Source of the DNA: a virus
DNA length: 20,885 nucleotides
Virus record (IMG/VR): IMGVR_UViG_3300007609_000943
Span: 1 to 20,885 of that record
Reading direction: 5' to 3' (one strand)
Position 1 is the stretch's first letter. Each line of letters opens with the position of its first letter. The notes under the pieces are model-generated. The model had not been told where the DNA came from. It searched no databases and worked only from the letters and a program-made list of their open reading frames with translations. Of this stretch, positions 20,104 to 20,885 are shown piece by piece. The translations under genes were made by a program, and so were the position numbers.

Positions 20104-20885
20104 ATGGCAGCTAAAGACACAGCAAGCAAACTTAAAAATTGGCAACCAGACCCAGATATTACACCAGAAGCACTTGAAAAAATGCGTGTCGAAGTACTTG
20201 ATCGCATTATTGTTGCACGAGTAGGGCTACTGTTGCGTCATCCTTTCTTTGGTAATATGGCTACACGTTTGCGCATTTTGGCAGCAGATGAATGGTTGCC
20301 TACTGCGGCTGTAGACGGACGCAACTTGTATTACAACACTCAGTTCTTTAATGCAATGGGCAATAAAGAGATTGAGTTTGTTGTAGCACACGAAATTCTG
20401 CACATGGTGTTTGATCATCTAGGACGTAGAGATGACCGCAATCCTATGCTGTACAACATTGCCGCTGACTACATTGTTAACAACACTCTTGTGCGTGATC
20501 GAATCGGCGAGACACCTAAAATTGTAGACTGCTTCCAAGACTTCAAATACGAAGGATGGACGTCAGAAGAAGTATACGAAGAGTTGTTCAAGCAAGTAGA
20601 AGAACAAGGCAAAGAACTTGCCGACTTGTTAAAAGAATTAGACGAAAAAGGCGAGATGCTGGATGAACACCTTGACAGCGAAAGCGACGAAGGTGAAGAC
20701 GGAGAAGAAGGCAAAGACAGCAACGGTAATAGTGTTAGTAAAAAACCTGCAAAATATTCTAAAGAAGAATTAAAAAAGATCAAAGACGAGATCAAAGAAG
20801 CAACTATTAATGCCGCACAGGCAGCAGGCGCTGGTAACACTCCTGCAGGTGTTCAGCGTATGATCAAAGAACTTACCGAGCCTAA
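20104..20885 (+). CDS. DUF2201/VWA-type metallopeptidase-like protein, 3' end outside window
   Basis: The frame is open to the window end (260 codons visible). HEILH at 96-100, extended to HExxHxxxxH with His105, is a zinc-peptidase-like signature. It is followed by LGRRDDR and NIAADYIVNN (118-127), the typical segment order of the DUF2201 N-terminal domain (putative metallopeptidase), which usually continues into a VWA domain that would lie beyond the window. Residues from about 150 become very acidic and Lys-rich (long Glu/Asp run near 190-220), probably a flexible linker. Such proteins commonly pair with MoxR-type ATPases, as with the gene just upstream. Start ATG 20104 has AAAGG upstream and its own promoter. 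Function in the phage is unknown; remodelling of host complexes is a guess. Confidence 0.85.
   Translation, partial: MAAKDTASKLKNWQPDPDITPEALEKMRVEVLDRIIVARVGLLLRHPFFGNMATRLRILAADEWLPTAAVDGRNLYYNTQFFNAMGNKEIEFVVAHEILHMVFDHLGRRDDRNPMLYNIAADYIVNNTLVRDRIGETPKIVDCFQDFKYEGWTSEEVYEELFKQVEEQGKELADLLKELDEKGEMLDEHLDSESDEGEDGEEGKDSNGNSVSKKPAKYSKEELKKIKDEIKEATINAAQAAGAGNTPAGVQRMIKELTEP

Noticed and set aside
1-20885. tRNA genes, CRISPR arrays, insertion sequences, integrase or attachment sites
   Set aside because: Intergenic gaps are all under about 110 bases, with no cloverleaf, regular repeats, transposase motifs or tyrosine/serine recombinase seen.

Overview
The window is 20.9 kb of compact, AT-rich DNA (roughly 40 % GC by eye). 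About forty genes all lie on the + strand, most overlapping by 1-20 bases (ATGA or TAATG junctions). It looks like the genome of a lytic T4-like marine myovirus. The reasons are a T4-type family B DNA polymerase, a gp45-like sliding clamp, a FEN/RNase H-type 5' nuclease, many small hypothetical proteins of the kind seen in marine T4-like phages, a T4-type late promoter motif, and no integrase or repressor. The host cannot be fixed from sequence. The early-type promoters match the bacterial RpoD (sigma70) consensus almost perfectly. Both ends cut through genes: the polymerase lacks its N-terminal half, and a DUF2201/VWA-type protein lacks its C-terminus.

Layout. (1) 1-2.8 kb: polymerase C-terminus, a small acidic protein, a ferredoxin-NADP+ reductase with an unusual Cys/His-rich N-terminus, and a TagD-like cytidylyltransferase. 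(2) 2.8-3.6 kb: five tiny overlapping ORFs, including small membrane proteins. (3) 3.6-5.0 kb: a eukaryotic-type phosphomannomutase-like HAD enzyme and an NAD-dependent epimerase. (4) 5.0-7.5 kb: sliding clamp, a DpdA-like tRNA-guanine transglycosylase homologue and a DUF465-like peptide. (5) 7.5-9.3 kb: two oxidoreductases (Gfo/Idh/MocA and MDR types). (6) 9.3-14.1 kb: an unknown protein, a QueD-like enzyme, a GT-B glycosyltransferase, an acidic protein ending in an SSB-like DDDIPF tail, a DHPW cupin, a phosphoribosyltransferase, a HIT protein and several small conserved ORFs. (7) 14.2-15.9 kb: FolE and QueE. (8) 16-18.9 kb: the 5' nuclease and conserved phage hypotheticals. (9) 18.9 kb to the end: a MoxR-type AAA+ ATPase, a strong terminator and a zinc-motif DUF2201-type partner.

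How the genes fit together. FolE, QueD and QueE make the 7-carboxy-7-deazaguanine precursor from GTP. DpdA-type transglycosylases insert 7-deazaguanine bases into DNA. Together they suggest a modified phage genome resistant to host restriction. No QueC is present in the window, so the final base may be the carboxy form, or QueC may lie elsewhere or come from the host. The ferredoxin reductase could supply electrons for the radical SAM enzyme QueE. The cytidylyltransferase, phosphomannomutase-like enzyme, epimerase, two dehydrogenases and glycosyltransferase form a loose activated-sugar module with an unknown acceptor.

Regulation is unusually readable. Eight sigma70-like promoters (TTGACA plus a near-consensus -10 at 16-17 bp) mostly sit in the 3' ends of upstream genes. 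In three of them the upstream gene's TGA stop codon lies inside the TTGACA box. Several -10 boxes are half of an inverted repeat.
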